NCBI GenBank assembly: GCA_963930645.1
Contig: OZ005662.1
Span: forward strand, 2,609,436-2,673,435
Source of the DNA: Salticus scenicus
Lineage: Eukaryota; Arthropoda; Arachnida; Araneae; Salticidae
Length of the DNA stretch: 64,000 nt
Reading direction: 5' to 3'
Shown here piece by piece: positions 43,634 to 54,360 of this stretch; position 1 is the stretch's first letter; the number at the start of each line of letters is the position of its first letter. The notes beneath the pieces were generated by a model that saw nothing but the letters and a program-made list of their open reading frames with translations, was not told the origin of the DNA and did not search any database. A program made the translations under genes and the position numbers.

Positions 43634-44644
43634 TACTAATAAATGTAAGTCGCCCCCCTCCTCCCATCCACTAGTAGATCAACTAAACTAACTCGCTTCT
43701 AACACATTTTTCATCTGTGTTAGAAGGAAAAAAAAATGCTTTCATTCAATACACCATAAAAGCATATAAACATTAAAAAAAAAAAAAAAAACTTTTAATT
43801 TTTGTTTATATAAAGTGAGGAAGAAAATTTTGGAAAGTACAATGCCTCTTCCTCCCTAAGAAATTGCAGAAGCATGTGCTTCTGAAGTCTGCTACTTGTA
43901 AGTAACAGTCTTTATTATATGCAGGGATGATAGTGAATTCAGGAAAAAAATACCTGAAATTTCGACGAGAAAAATTTTTCGTATAGGTAGAAAACATATA
44001 TAATTCATTACAGAGAGCTCCAATCCTCTCATTATAAAAAATAAGAATTTTAATTAGGTTTAGCAGTCATATGAAATTTATATTTTAGTCTTATTATATA
44101 AATTTAACTACGAAAAAAACTGAAAATATAGTACTAGAAAAAAAAAAAAAAAGGTAAAATACCTGAACACAATGACCTTTGTACATGTTTACGCATAGGT
44201 GTAACTTAAGCGAAAATTTTGTGTGTGTGAGGGACATTCCCTTAGACACTTTATCAAAATAAAAAAAAATCTACAGTGATTCCACTAGGCTTTCCGAACA
44301 TTAAGCACTTAACGGTTGTATAAATAAAATAAAGTAAGAAAAATCATTACATACACAAAAGAAAAAATTATGATATGGTGTATCAGTACTTTTCTTCATA
44401 TAGTATGCTGTTTAATTCAACGCATGTTACGCTTCAAATAATTGAGTCCATAGATCATGAAGAAAAAAACAATAACTCCATAAATGACATACTACATATG
44501 ACATTGTATTCAAAGATTACTACATTACCTATAGATAGCTAAACTTAAATTAGTATTACTCTATCATTAATCATTTGGCTGATTAAAATTGCTTAATGAT
44601 TCATAATACTATATTAAAAAATAAAAAAGTAGGTTAATAGTGTG

Positions 44645-44676
<32 letters not shown>

Positions 44677-44826
44677 AAGAGCTAGATAGATACACAGGGT
44701 TCCAACTAAAGTGCAAGATCCCTGCATGTTTTTTTATTTTCTCACATAAAATTTTTAACATTGAAACAAATTTGTGCAGCCTTGTGGAGCCAATTCATTA
44801 AAATTTTTGGTCCGAAAACAAACACT

Positions 44827-44867
<41 letters not shown>

Positions 44868-45190
44868 AATGAAAAATCTTTCATCTTTCACAAAAATTAG
44901 CAAATTTCAACAAACCCTTCACAACAATAGAATGATTTAAAAGAGTTTTCGAAAAATTTTGATAACAAATTATGTATTTTGCTGATAAGCTTCAAAAATA
45001 CATTATATTATATTTCTTTGATAAACACCAGAAAACTTGGAATTGGATAAATAAACTTGTACATATATATATTATATATACAAAGTTTCATCAATTTGCA
45101 GTGCAATAACTATGTCAGTGATTGACAGTGAAAAAAAAACGTTTTTAAGCAATTAAATGTAATTAAACTCAAATTATACAAATGAGCTGT
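43634..45190. other. AT-rich stretch without a recognisable gene
   Basis: Contains a TA/GA microsatellite (44641-44685), an A homopolymer of about 33 (44830-44862) and a block at 43660-43790 that resembles 48225-48330. No coding exon can be supported. Confidence 0.5.
44641..44685. repeat. compound TA/GA microsatellite
   Basis: About eight TA units followed directly by about nine GA units. Confidence 0.85.
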
Positions 45191-45323
45191 AAAATTATGC
45201 ATCATTAGCAATGGACGACTAGAACGGGGCGTGGCTTAGCACATATGGTAAACATATGATCTTTGTTTGTGGGCACGAGAGTCTTTTGCCCACATAGCTA
45301 TACACGCGGGAATTAATATAATA

Positions 45324-45529
45324 ATGGCGTCTTGCTCGAATTACGTTGGATTAACATGGGGAAAATCATTAAAAAATCTTGAAACCTTCCAAAATTTACA
45401 TATAACAAAATTTATTGAAGGCTGCGGCAGCCAGCGATTACTTGGAGAAGGTTATAGTTTGTTTGTGTCATCCTATGTGAAGGACGTGTGGACAGCTTCA
45501 TCGGAAAATTCTGTATTTTTGAAAGCAAA
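45324..45529 (+). CDS. possible first exon of a SWIM-family gene
   Basis: The ATG at 45324 lies in a good context (ATAATGGCG) and opens a frame starting MASCSNYVGLTWGKSLKN, continuing through ITKFIEGCGSQRLLGEGYSL and ending SENSVFLKAK. The style, a GEGY...SSYV.DVW..S....FLKAK segment, resembles the region that precedes the zinc-binding SWIM module in uncharacterised arthropod proteins; the module itself would be in a later exon and is not seen. A weak donor (GCAAA|GTAATG) is at 45530, otherwise a TAA follows at once. An upstream in-frame GTG or ATG would add about 19 residues. CpG-containing sequence with GGGGCGTGGC lies just upstream (45225-45234), suiting a promoter. The family assignment is from memory and inferential. 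Confidence 0.4.
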
Positions 45530-46825
45530 GTAATGTTTATTTTTATTTAACGTAACTTTTTGCATGTTTTAATCGATTGCATGTTTAATAACTATTAATC
45601 TGATTATGTATTTATGGCGAAAATTGGAGTAAACCAACTTTGTTTATGTTAGTAACATTCAGTTCTTGACACTTTATTCTCTGTACAGGTATGTATGTAA
45701 TACAATGTATTGTATATGGATCATTTAAAATTTTGCTATCATATATGTAATTTTATTTAATTATTTCTTTATTTTTTAATAATCGAAATGTTGCACCAAA
45801 AAATTACTAAGAAATGTTTATTATTATCAAGTTATTATATTTGATGTGATGAATCAAAAACCAATGTATACAGCATTATGTAGAATTTATATTAATGGTT
45901 TTGTAGGTCAGAAGCTTGAACATCCCACTTACATTACATATTACTGAGCAGATCATTTTTATTTATTTCATATTAATTTAAATATTGATACTTTACATAA
46001 TATTTCAAATGATTATAAAGTATTTTATTCTTGCACCTTATTTAATATAATGATAAGGATCAGTGTTCGAAATTAGCCGTCGTTAGTTGTCAAGTATGAC
46101 TAAATTATTGCATTTAACGACTATAAAATTTTTTCTAGTCATCAAATTTGACACCTAGCTTTTTTTAAAGACTTATTTTTGTTTAACTTTGAAAGCTCCA
46201 TGATTGTATTGTATATTTTCCCCCTGCTGTGCAAGGAATATGTTGTTTAAACATCTGCGTATTTGGGGCATAATACATCCCTCCCTCCCTTTACAGAGAT
46301 AAAAAAGAAAAAGTTTTCCTTAATCCCTTTTAATCTTTTCTTAAAACTGCAATTTGCAACCCTCTCACCACACATGCGTATAAATAACCTATGTAACAAA
46401 CACATTACACCTATTTCTGTGTGCACATTCCACCCCAGAAAATACTATTTTACTCAGAATCGCTCGATTAGTCATGTTAAAAGTGAATTTCTGAAATTGC
46501 AACTAGAAATTTCAATTTGGCACCTAAAATATTTGCAGCAGGCGTCATATAATGCCTTCCCTTTCCTTCCCAGTTTCTATCACTGATAAGCATTCAAAAA
46601 GGTGATTGTTGAAACAGAAATGCACTGTTAATTTTTTCTGAAATCTAATTTTTAAAACTTCATTCCAAAAGTTTTAATTTTGTGAAAAAAAAGCACACCT
46701 GTGTGCTCAAACTTTAAGCATTTTGATATAATAGGGGCTGAACGTATAGATGCTCAGAGAGACAGACAGACATCTTCTTTTATTATTATAGATTACATGC
46801 TTAATTATGTGTGCCATTTTCAGAG
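45530..46825. other. gene-free, AT-rich
   Basis: If the exon at 45.3 kb is real this would be its first intron. A CAGTGTTCGAAATTAGC segment at 46062 looks like one end of a hAT-type element; its partner is not seen. An open frame at 46263-46586 has no protein-like character. Confidence 0.45.
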
Positions 46826-47053
46826 ATTTCAAAATTTTCTCCTCTCATTCTTATAGATTCCAAGATTAATTTGCTGTTATTTTGGGAAAAGAAAGAAATT
46901 CTGAAATCGACTGGCAGTTCTGATGGATGTCTTGAATTATATGAAGAAGAAAAACGAATATATTTTAAGAAAACTTCTTTTATTAGCATGATGTTACTTT
47001 ATCATATGTTGTGCTATAAAGAAGTTATCTTGAATCTTAAGAAAGTTATCTAG
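46826..47053 (+). CDS. possible exon, unrecognised; has two relatives nearby
   Basis: After an acceptor-like TTTTCAG (46818-46824) or TTCTTATAG (46848-46856) a frame runs INLLLFWEKKEILKSTG, then SSDGCLELYEEEKRIYFKK, to a TAG at 47053. The 3' half (46945-47035) is clearly similar at base level to minus-strand 52440-52515 and to plus-strand 52025-52105. The three are therefore copies of one sequence, coding or not. I do not recognise the protein. Confidence 0.25.
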   Translation: MSKFSPLILIDSKINLLLFWEKKEILKSTGSSDGCLELYEEEKRIYFKKTSFISMMLLYHMLCYKEVILNLKKVI

Positions 47054-48955
47054 CCTGCATGGAGCCCCGAAAAGAAAGAAGGTGATTTATTTTATTTATT
47101 CTTCATAGACGGTGCAGTATCACCTATATTATAATATCTTATGACTTGTACTTTTATAAATTTTATAATATAAAATTCTTTTAGTTAAAAGTGTTTCACT
47201 AAACACATTTTTTCTAATATGTTCAGCTGTAACATATAATGTTGAAATTATTTTTCCAAATATTGGGTGCATTTAATTTTTTTCTCTTCAATTTTCTCTT
47301 ATTTATTATTTTTTTTTTTTCTTGTTGAATTTAGGTAGTATAATAATAGACAGGTGATATTTTAGGTTTGTGTCAATAAATTCTAAAACTAAGGTGACAG
47401 AAATTATATGTCATAATGAAACTCAAGTATAGGTCCCACTGTCTTAAAATTCATTATGAGATTCTCTCACTATTTTTTTTCCCTCATTCTGTTTAGTCTA
47501 AACTCTAATTGTTTTCGGACCCATGGGCAGTTTCAGAACTTGGTGGAAGAAATTGTGGTGCTTGGTGGAAAAAGGTATGTGTGTGTGTGGGGGGGGGGGG
47601 GGTGCTCTCTTTTTTAAAAGTTTCATTTTTCTTACTTTTTTCTATACTTATTTTTGGTTTGACTGCTCCTTTATTCCCAGTCCCTTGGCCCTGGACAATT
47701 GCAAGCTGTTTGTGTGTTCTTGTCGTCGGAGCAATTGAAATAAACAAAAACATATTTAGGTAGAGTAAGCGATAATGACTTATTTTGATTGAATGTGGTT
47801 TAGTTAGTTATAAGCTTGCATAGCTAATAAAAATAAAAATTTATTAAATTAAAACCTATGGTAAAAATTGTAAAGCTTTTAAAATATTACAGTTGACATA
47901 GTTACAATAGTAAGGTTAAATATACTTTACTTGCAAATAATCTGTTTTCAGTTATTTGTATTTGATTATTCTTTGTTGCCATCAGTCAGCACCCCCTTTC
48001 CAACAAGTCCTTTACAGCTGCCAATATTTTGTAGTCAATTTTCTTAGTATATTTTACTACAATTTCATGGCTATTCAAGAGTACACAGAATTGCCATACT
48101 TTTCTTTGTCATTACTTATAAGCAGTGATCTTTTGTAGTATGGTTATATGACTGAAAAAAGCAAAGATTTCTATACAAAAATCATGGTGGAAAAAATGTG
48201 AGTGGTGGCAATCCTGCATATAAAAGCATGAGCGAAGACAGACAAACTAAACTGATAAACATTTTTCAACTGTGTTGGGAAGTGAAAAAAAATAAATAAA
48301 GGAAATTTCTTTCAATGCACCATGAAAGTAAATTAATTTGAAATATCTATCCAATCTTTAAAAATTTGGTACCAAATGATAGGGGTGATTTTTCTTAATC
48401 CAGGACTGCAAACAGTGTTTCAACATGACAATTAAATTTTTTTTTATTAACTGAAATATGAAATTTAGATGGAAACACTTCATTATTTTATTTATCGATT
48501 TTTCAGTGCCAAACATATTAGCTGGCTATTCTGTCGGGAATATAATTGCTTTTCAACCATATGAGAAGGTACCAGAAATAAAAAAGCAGATTTTGAATTT
48601 TTTCAATTTTAAATCGATTTAAGCAGAAATTCGAAATCACCTGACGTTATTGCTCACCTGTCTGCAGTTTAAAAAAAGTAAAAAAAAAAAAAAGGTTAAA
48701 AAAGCAAAGTTAAAAACTAAAAAAAAATAGACATTATATTTATTTAAATTCATTTTTATTTAATTTGTTTATGTAAAGAGACAAAGGTTATATTTAACAG
48801 AATAATAATGCTCTTTTTCTTCTGAACTGGGCTGTAAAAAAGCAGATTTGGATTTTCTTAAATTTTAGACGAATATTTTTTCTTAAATTTTGCCTTTGAT
48901 AGATTAGCAATTTTGAGTCTAAAATATATCAAAGATATTCATTAATATTGTACAT
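47054..48955. other. gene-free stretch
   Basis: AT-rich sequence with a G homopolymer of about 13 at 47589-47601. Overlapping frames on both strands at 47505-47763 arise from that low-complexity zone. A block at 48225-48330 resembles 43660-43790. No gene is supported. Confidence 0.5.
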
Positions 48956-48959
48956 AATA

Positions 48960-50000
48960 CATCAGTTGAAAGATATTTTAAAGTACTTTTATTGCACACT
49001 ATTTCTATATGAGCCGGGAGCCGCTATATAAGCTGTATTGCTATATAAGGGATATAAGCCGTTCAAACTTAGTATGAAACTTTTGGAGAAAACTATGGAA
49101 AACCAGAATGTTTTTTATATTTTACGAATTTCGAATTCTGGTTTCCACTCATGTTTTGTACAAAGGATTTTTAACTGTATATAGCCCACAATTATGCAAG
49201 TTTCGGAGAAAACCACACATAAGTCAGACACAAATTTTTTTAATAAAATGTTTATATTACCTTTCTATCTCAGCTTCTAATTAACATAATCTCATAAGTA
49301 GTATGTCAATTTAAAACTTATTTAAATTGGAATTAAAGAATAGAGATTACAAATCTTTGTCACCAGATGGCACTTTAATATTTAAAATTTCAATATCTCC
49401 AATTCAATTCTAATTATGATTAAATTACTTACAATGCATTATTTGAAATACATTTTATTGTTACTTTTAAACTGATATAAACCGTACAATTCCGTGCAGG
49501 AGTTTCAGTGCAAAACAAGAATCACACAAAATGCCTTTATTCCAATATCTCTAATTCTAATTAAATTAATTATAATATATCATTCGAAATATATTTTACA
49601 TCAATTTTATTGCGAACTTTTAATCTGATATAAGCCATTAAATTCAGTACAGGAGTTTCAGAGAAAATCATGGAAAACCTAGATCACATTTATTATTTTT
49701 TATTTTACAGACTTTCGAATTCCCACATTCTGCTTACATTCCTTATTAAGGATTTTTTAACATTATTTAGTCCACAATCACACAAGTTTTGTAGAAAACC
49801 ACAGAAAAGGCAGACACAAATCTTTTTACAAGAATGTTTATATTAATTTTGTATCTCAGCTTCTAATTAACATAATTTCATAAGTAATATATCATTTAAA
49901 AAGTTATTTGAATTGGAATTGAAGAGTACACGTTGCAAATCTCTGTTGCAAGATGGTGCTTTGATATTTTAATAATTCAATATCTCCAATTATGATTAAA
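48960..50000. repeat. long-period tandem repeat block
   Basis: Landmarks TTTCGGAGAAAACCACA, TATCTCAGCTTCTAATTAACATAAT and ACAAATCTCTGTYRCMAGATGG occur at about 49200-49375 and again, with the same spacing, at 49788-49955. A partial unit lies at 49075-49130. The same unit is found once at 42530-42905. Period is about 590 bp. Confidence 0.6.
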
Positions 50001-50019
50001 TTATATGGGAGTAGATTAG

Positions 50020-50420
50020 GAGACCACTGGCTCCATCAGTTTGGGATTTTCTACAATTAGAATTTTCAATGTTTTTTTACACGGTGAGAAAACAGGCTGT
50101 TTCAAATCATTAAACGTAAAAGGGTATCGTAGCCATCAGTGTGTGAAAATTTGCTACAGTTAAAATTTTCAAAGCTATTTGCATTATGAACGAGCAAGCT
50201 GTTATAACTTCTAAAATGAGGATAAGGGACCGCGGGTGACACTGAGCGAGACTTTGCTAGCGTCAGGATTTCCAAAGATCATAACTTTCATAGCATAGTT
50301 GTTAGCAAACAGGTTGTTTCAGATACTAAAACAGGAAGAGAGCACCGCAGGTGCTACCGAGCGGGAATTCACTACAGCTAAAATTTTCAATAAAGCTATT
50401 TGCACTATTAAAGTTTTCAG
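50020..50420. repeat. four diverged tandem units, about 110 bp
   Basis: Each unit has an ACC..AGGTG or similar block, GAGCGGGAATTYRCTACAGC-type wording, TAAAATTTTCAA and an ACAGGCTGTTTC segment. Unit starts lie near 50022, 50125, 50225 and 50340. Confidence 0.6.
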
Positions 50421-51326
50421 TAGTCAAAATCAAAAAGCATAGAAGTTGGCAGATATATAAATTTTTAAAGGATTTTTGTTTAATTATATTAATAGAATGT
50501 AGTAACGACTATTATAATTTTACTATTTGAACAATTTGTCTGAAAGTGTAATGCAAATGTAATAATAATTTAAGTAAAATCTAAAAGCACACTGTGCATA
50601 TTTCTTCCTACAGACTGAATTCATCTGATCTTTTTATAAAACAATTTTACACGTTTCAGCCTCATACTTATCTATGCAGTAAAATCATAAACCAGTTCTT
50701 AAAGGAAAAAAAAAAAAAAAAAAATCTTTAAAATTAATGGAGGTTCAAAACAAAATCTTGCAAATATAGAAAAGTTAATATTTTGTGTACAATGACCTGT
50801 AAAAGAATTTAGGTACATTGCAGGCGGTCATTGTAAATACTGGAAAATATACTCTCAATTGTGTTGTGAATTTTTATTTATTTACAACAGGTAAGCAAAT
50901 TGTAAAGTGACAAATATATATACCGTAAAATTCCGATTTTAACCCCCTTTACTTTTAGAAACAAAAATTGTTAAAATTAGAAAGTGTGATATTATTGCAA
51001 ATTTTTTAAAAGCTGAATATTTAGGAAAAACTTCAGATTGTAACATCCAAGAGAATGGAAGGTTTTTGAAAAATGAAAACACCTGAAAATCACAGAGCAA
51101 GATATAGTTGGGTGGAGGGTTACTATTGGAATTTTACACTAATTAAAGCATGAAATAGTTGAAAATACACTGCTACACAGTATTTCTTTACTGACTGTTG
51201 GTAGTGATGTGGGGTAGAAAATTCTGAAAACCAAACAAGTAATTTTTTTTATTTCACTTTTTGCAAGACATATTAAACTTTTCTTAGTCACAGTGTAGAT
51301 AATAATTACATTAATATCAGATATAG

Positions 51327-51363
<37 letters not shown>

Positions 51364-51446
51364 ATTAAAAACATTTTTTAGAAAGATGGGAAACTCACAA
51401 CTCTAACTGTTGGTTAAAAAAAAAAGGTTAAACTAATTTTTATGCA

Positions 51447-51486
<40 letters not shown>

Positions 51487-52340
51487 TTTGGGGGGGGGGA
51501 CAATGTTTATGTATATTATGCATGTCTACTGATCACCAATTAGGAAATGTAAGTCACTGTTGGCAACTGTACTTGTTAAACCCTGATTTCAAAGAGTGAT
51601 TTTAATACATTGAGAATGTGTTTAAAACAATTATAAAATTATTTTAAATATATGTACATAAGACTCCCTCTGATCTACAAAGCAAGTCATGAAATAATCA
51701 ATTATTAATTAAAAAAAAAAAAAAAAAAAAAAGAACTTTTAGAAGAAATTGAAATTACTATCTAATTAAGAATAACATCACATTTCATAAAAATAAAAGG
51801 AGGTTTTAGAACTTTCATTATGTTAATGAATCATACTTCCACAGATTAAGAGAAACTCAGTATAAAATGATAAAGAAAAAAAAAATGTGAATGTTACTAC
51901 TTACATTATGTTAACTTGCTGTATCAGAAAGCTTTCGATATTGTATGAGCTATAAGTTAGGAAAATTTTCTTCATTTCAGATATTTTTATGCTTTTTTCA
52001 TCCAATTCAGCTCTTCCAGAGATTGTATTAAGAAAACTTCTTCTTAGCATAGTTTGTTTTGAAATAAACTTATGCTGTAAAGAAATTCACTTAACATTTT
52101 TCTATACTTTCAACGCTTTATTAGACAACATATTTCATCAGTACTTTTTTTCTCCCTCCTTTTTCACACTAATTCCTAAACTCATTCTAAATATTATAAA
52201 GAAAAGTAACAAAATCATAAACATCTAATTTCCAAAGAATTAATGCACAAAAAGAAACAATATAATGTCATACTACAATATTACTTTTAATTTAATAATT
52301 ACCTAATCAACAAAGCATCTGAAAATTTTAAAGAACTTAC
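50421..52340. other. gene-free, AT-rich
   Basis: Contains A homopolymers (50706-50723, 51331-51359, 51710-51732), a TA tract (51449-51478) and the sequence related to 46.9 kb at 52025-52105. The open frame at 51989-52228 coincides with that relative and is not convincing as a gene. Further exons of the THAP gene may lie here unnoticed. Confidence 0.45.
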
Positions 52341-54200
52341 CAAAGCCTGCATTAACAGAAACTGCATCAGTCGGTAGATAATCTTCATTCTTATAAGTAT
52401 CCAAGAAAGCAAAATCCTCTGTCATTAAATGTCTAAGAAAACTTCTTTATAGCACAATGTATTATAAAATGACAGTATGCTAAAAAAAGAAATTTTCTTG
52501 AAATATCTTCTTTTTCTCCATCTACTTTATAAATGGATAGAAATTTCCTTGGTAACCTGGAGATGCCTCTTCATCATCTAATGATACTTTTTATCTCTCA
52601 TTTGAAAGCACTACGACACCATTACAACATGAATATACTTTGTATGTATTTTATGATTACTGTAATAAACACATGTATAACATAACAACTGAATGTGTGT
52701 ATATATATATTAGAAATACTAGTAAGAGTTGTAGATAGCACTTATGCCCTCACTTACATTGTTACTAAAGTCCTAAAATCAATTATACTACCTCATTTTC
52801 ATATCTTCATAATATAAATAAAGAAAAGTACACAGAATAACTGATCAAAGATATCCTGGATGTGTACTGCTCTTAAACAAAAATAATATAGTTACACTAA
52901 TGAGATTTGTTTACAGTCTTAGAGCAGAACTTTTTTATTAAGAAAGTGCATAGTTTTATATTAAAAAAAATAAATAAAAATCAGGTACAATGAATCAGGC
53001 ATTAGTGTCAGTGCTTATATTCTATATGTTAATTATAAAAGTAAAAAGTAGTTTGATGACATTGAAAAAAAAAAAAAAAAACAATCTACAGAAAGCATTT
53101 ATGTGTTATAACATAACACACATCAATAATTACATGCTCAGAATTATTTCTCAAAAAATATTTAAAAATACTCACTTATTTTAAATTCTAATTGCGCATT
53201 CATTACGTGTGCAGCTTCTAACTCTGCTTGTGTAGCTTCTAATTTTTTTTCAGTGGCTTGTAATATCTCTTCTGTATCTTGTAATTTCTCCTCCATCTCT
53301 CTTAACTTATTTCCCAGATTTGTTTCTTCAGAAACACAAGATTCCATATCAATTTCATCTGCTGACACCTATACATTTAAAAAAAAAACAATTGCATATT
53401 TACAAAATTATTACAAATGAAGATTTTGAAATCTAACGCTACATAGCACTTAATATTATGTCAAAATCGACTGTTCATATGCTCATTGATGTTTCCCCAT
53501 AAGGTAGAAATTTTTGTGCTGAATTTAACATTAAGAACTGCTATAAAGGTAATATATATATATATATATAAAAGGGATATGTTATTTGATTAAACAACAC
53601 TGTCTAATATGTGGAAATTAAATGCCTAATTATCGATTTAAGTAACTGTTCTCGCAGTTAAATAACTTTTACATAGTAACTTAACTTAAATTGTGTAGTT
53701 TGCATGCTAAAGCGATAATTCCTGCTGTAAAATCAAACTGGTCTACTACTATTTCTTTGACCCATTTTTTTTATTTACATGTATATACTTATAAGAAAGA
53801 CATATGTAAGCAAAACATTCTAGAATTAACTCAGATAAGCTAAAAGGAATAAACTTACGTTTGATGAGGAAGCAGCACTTGTAGTGTCAAATGCCTTTCT
53901 TATCAGGGAACGACGACGTTTCAACTTTCTAGGAGAAGTAAATGAAAAGACTGAAGGCACATCATCTTTCTGCATATTTCTTCGTTTTCCATTTTTTGAA
54001 GTAATAAAATCAGTATCCAAAAAATGTGTTGAGCATTCCCTTATAGTATCCGAAACTTCTACATTTTTTCGTTCATCACGTGGAATTTTTACAAGCCATT
54101 GTTTTCGCATATTTCTATCTCTTGGGAATGAAAAACACGAAATTCCCTTTAATGTAGCGTTGTTGCTGCATTGTGGAACAGCACAATGTTGCACCATCAT
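52341..54200 (-). CDS. THAP-domain protein with coiled coil (three exons seen)
   Basis: Exon 1 is 54200-53859, exon 2 53368-53176, exon 3 52418-52341. Exon 1 encodes a THAP zinc finger: C6-x4-C11, W35, C56-x2-H59 and the VPSVF box at residues 81-85, which corresponds to the family's AVPTIF motif; a basic stretch RKLKRRR follows at 91-97. It ends at a consensus donor (AAC|GTAAGT) in phase 0. Exon 2 opens after TATAG and encodes an almost continuous charged coiled coil (EMEEKLQDTEEILQATEKKL), with donor GTGAGT in phase 1. Exon 3 starts after GACAG, restores the frame (AAG codon across the junction), gives DFAFLDTYKNEDYLPTDAV and ends at GTAAGT. THAP domains bind DNA; coiled coils behind them usually mediate dimerisation. 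Later exons to the left were not found. Alternative exon 3 acceptors exist. Confidence 0.7.
53859..54200 (-). CDS. exon 1 of the THAP gene
   Basis: Coding part of exon 1 only, 114 codons, from the ATG at 54198-54200. A first ATG followed at once by a second (MMV) is present; either could be used. The invariant zinc ligands, Trp and the VPSVF box are all intact, so the domain is probably functional. The size is standard for a THAP domain (about 90 residues) plus a basic tail. Confidence 0.85.
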
Positions 54201-54360
54201 CTTTTTTTTTAAATTTTTTTTATAAAATCAAATGATCAACGAGCAGCATCAAGCTATCCAAAACCGAAACTTCCCGCGCTGCGCCCACAAACAAACGCCA
54301 GTGACGTCGTTGTGACGTAGGTGGGCGTGTCTCGTTCTAATCGTCAATTCACATTAATCC
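54201..54360 (-). promoter_or_regulatory. CpG-rich promoter region of the THAP gene
   Basis: Directly upstream of the THAP start lies a short CpG-rich zone with GTGACGTCG and GTGACGTAGG (54301-54317), half-sites of the CREB/ATF type, a GGGCGTG box (54323-54329) and CCCGCGCTGCGCCC at about 54273-54287. It is followed upstream by AT-rich sequence. No TATA box is evident. Confidence 0.5.

Noticed and set aside
46263..46586. 107-codon plus-strand frame
   Set aside because: No motif; composition unlike the exon at 45.3 kb; no splice sites in compatible phase.
47505..47763. Open frames on both strands
   Set aside because: Generated by low-complexity G/T and C/A sequence around a G homopolymer; no coding signal.
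51989..52228. 79-codon plus-strand frame
   Set aside because: It overlaps one of three related blocks present on both strands; no domain and no splice context.
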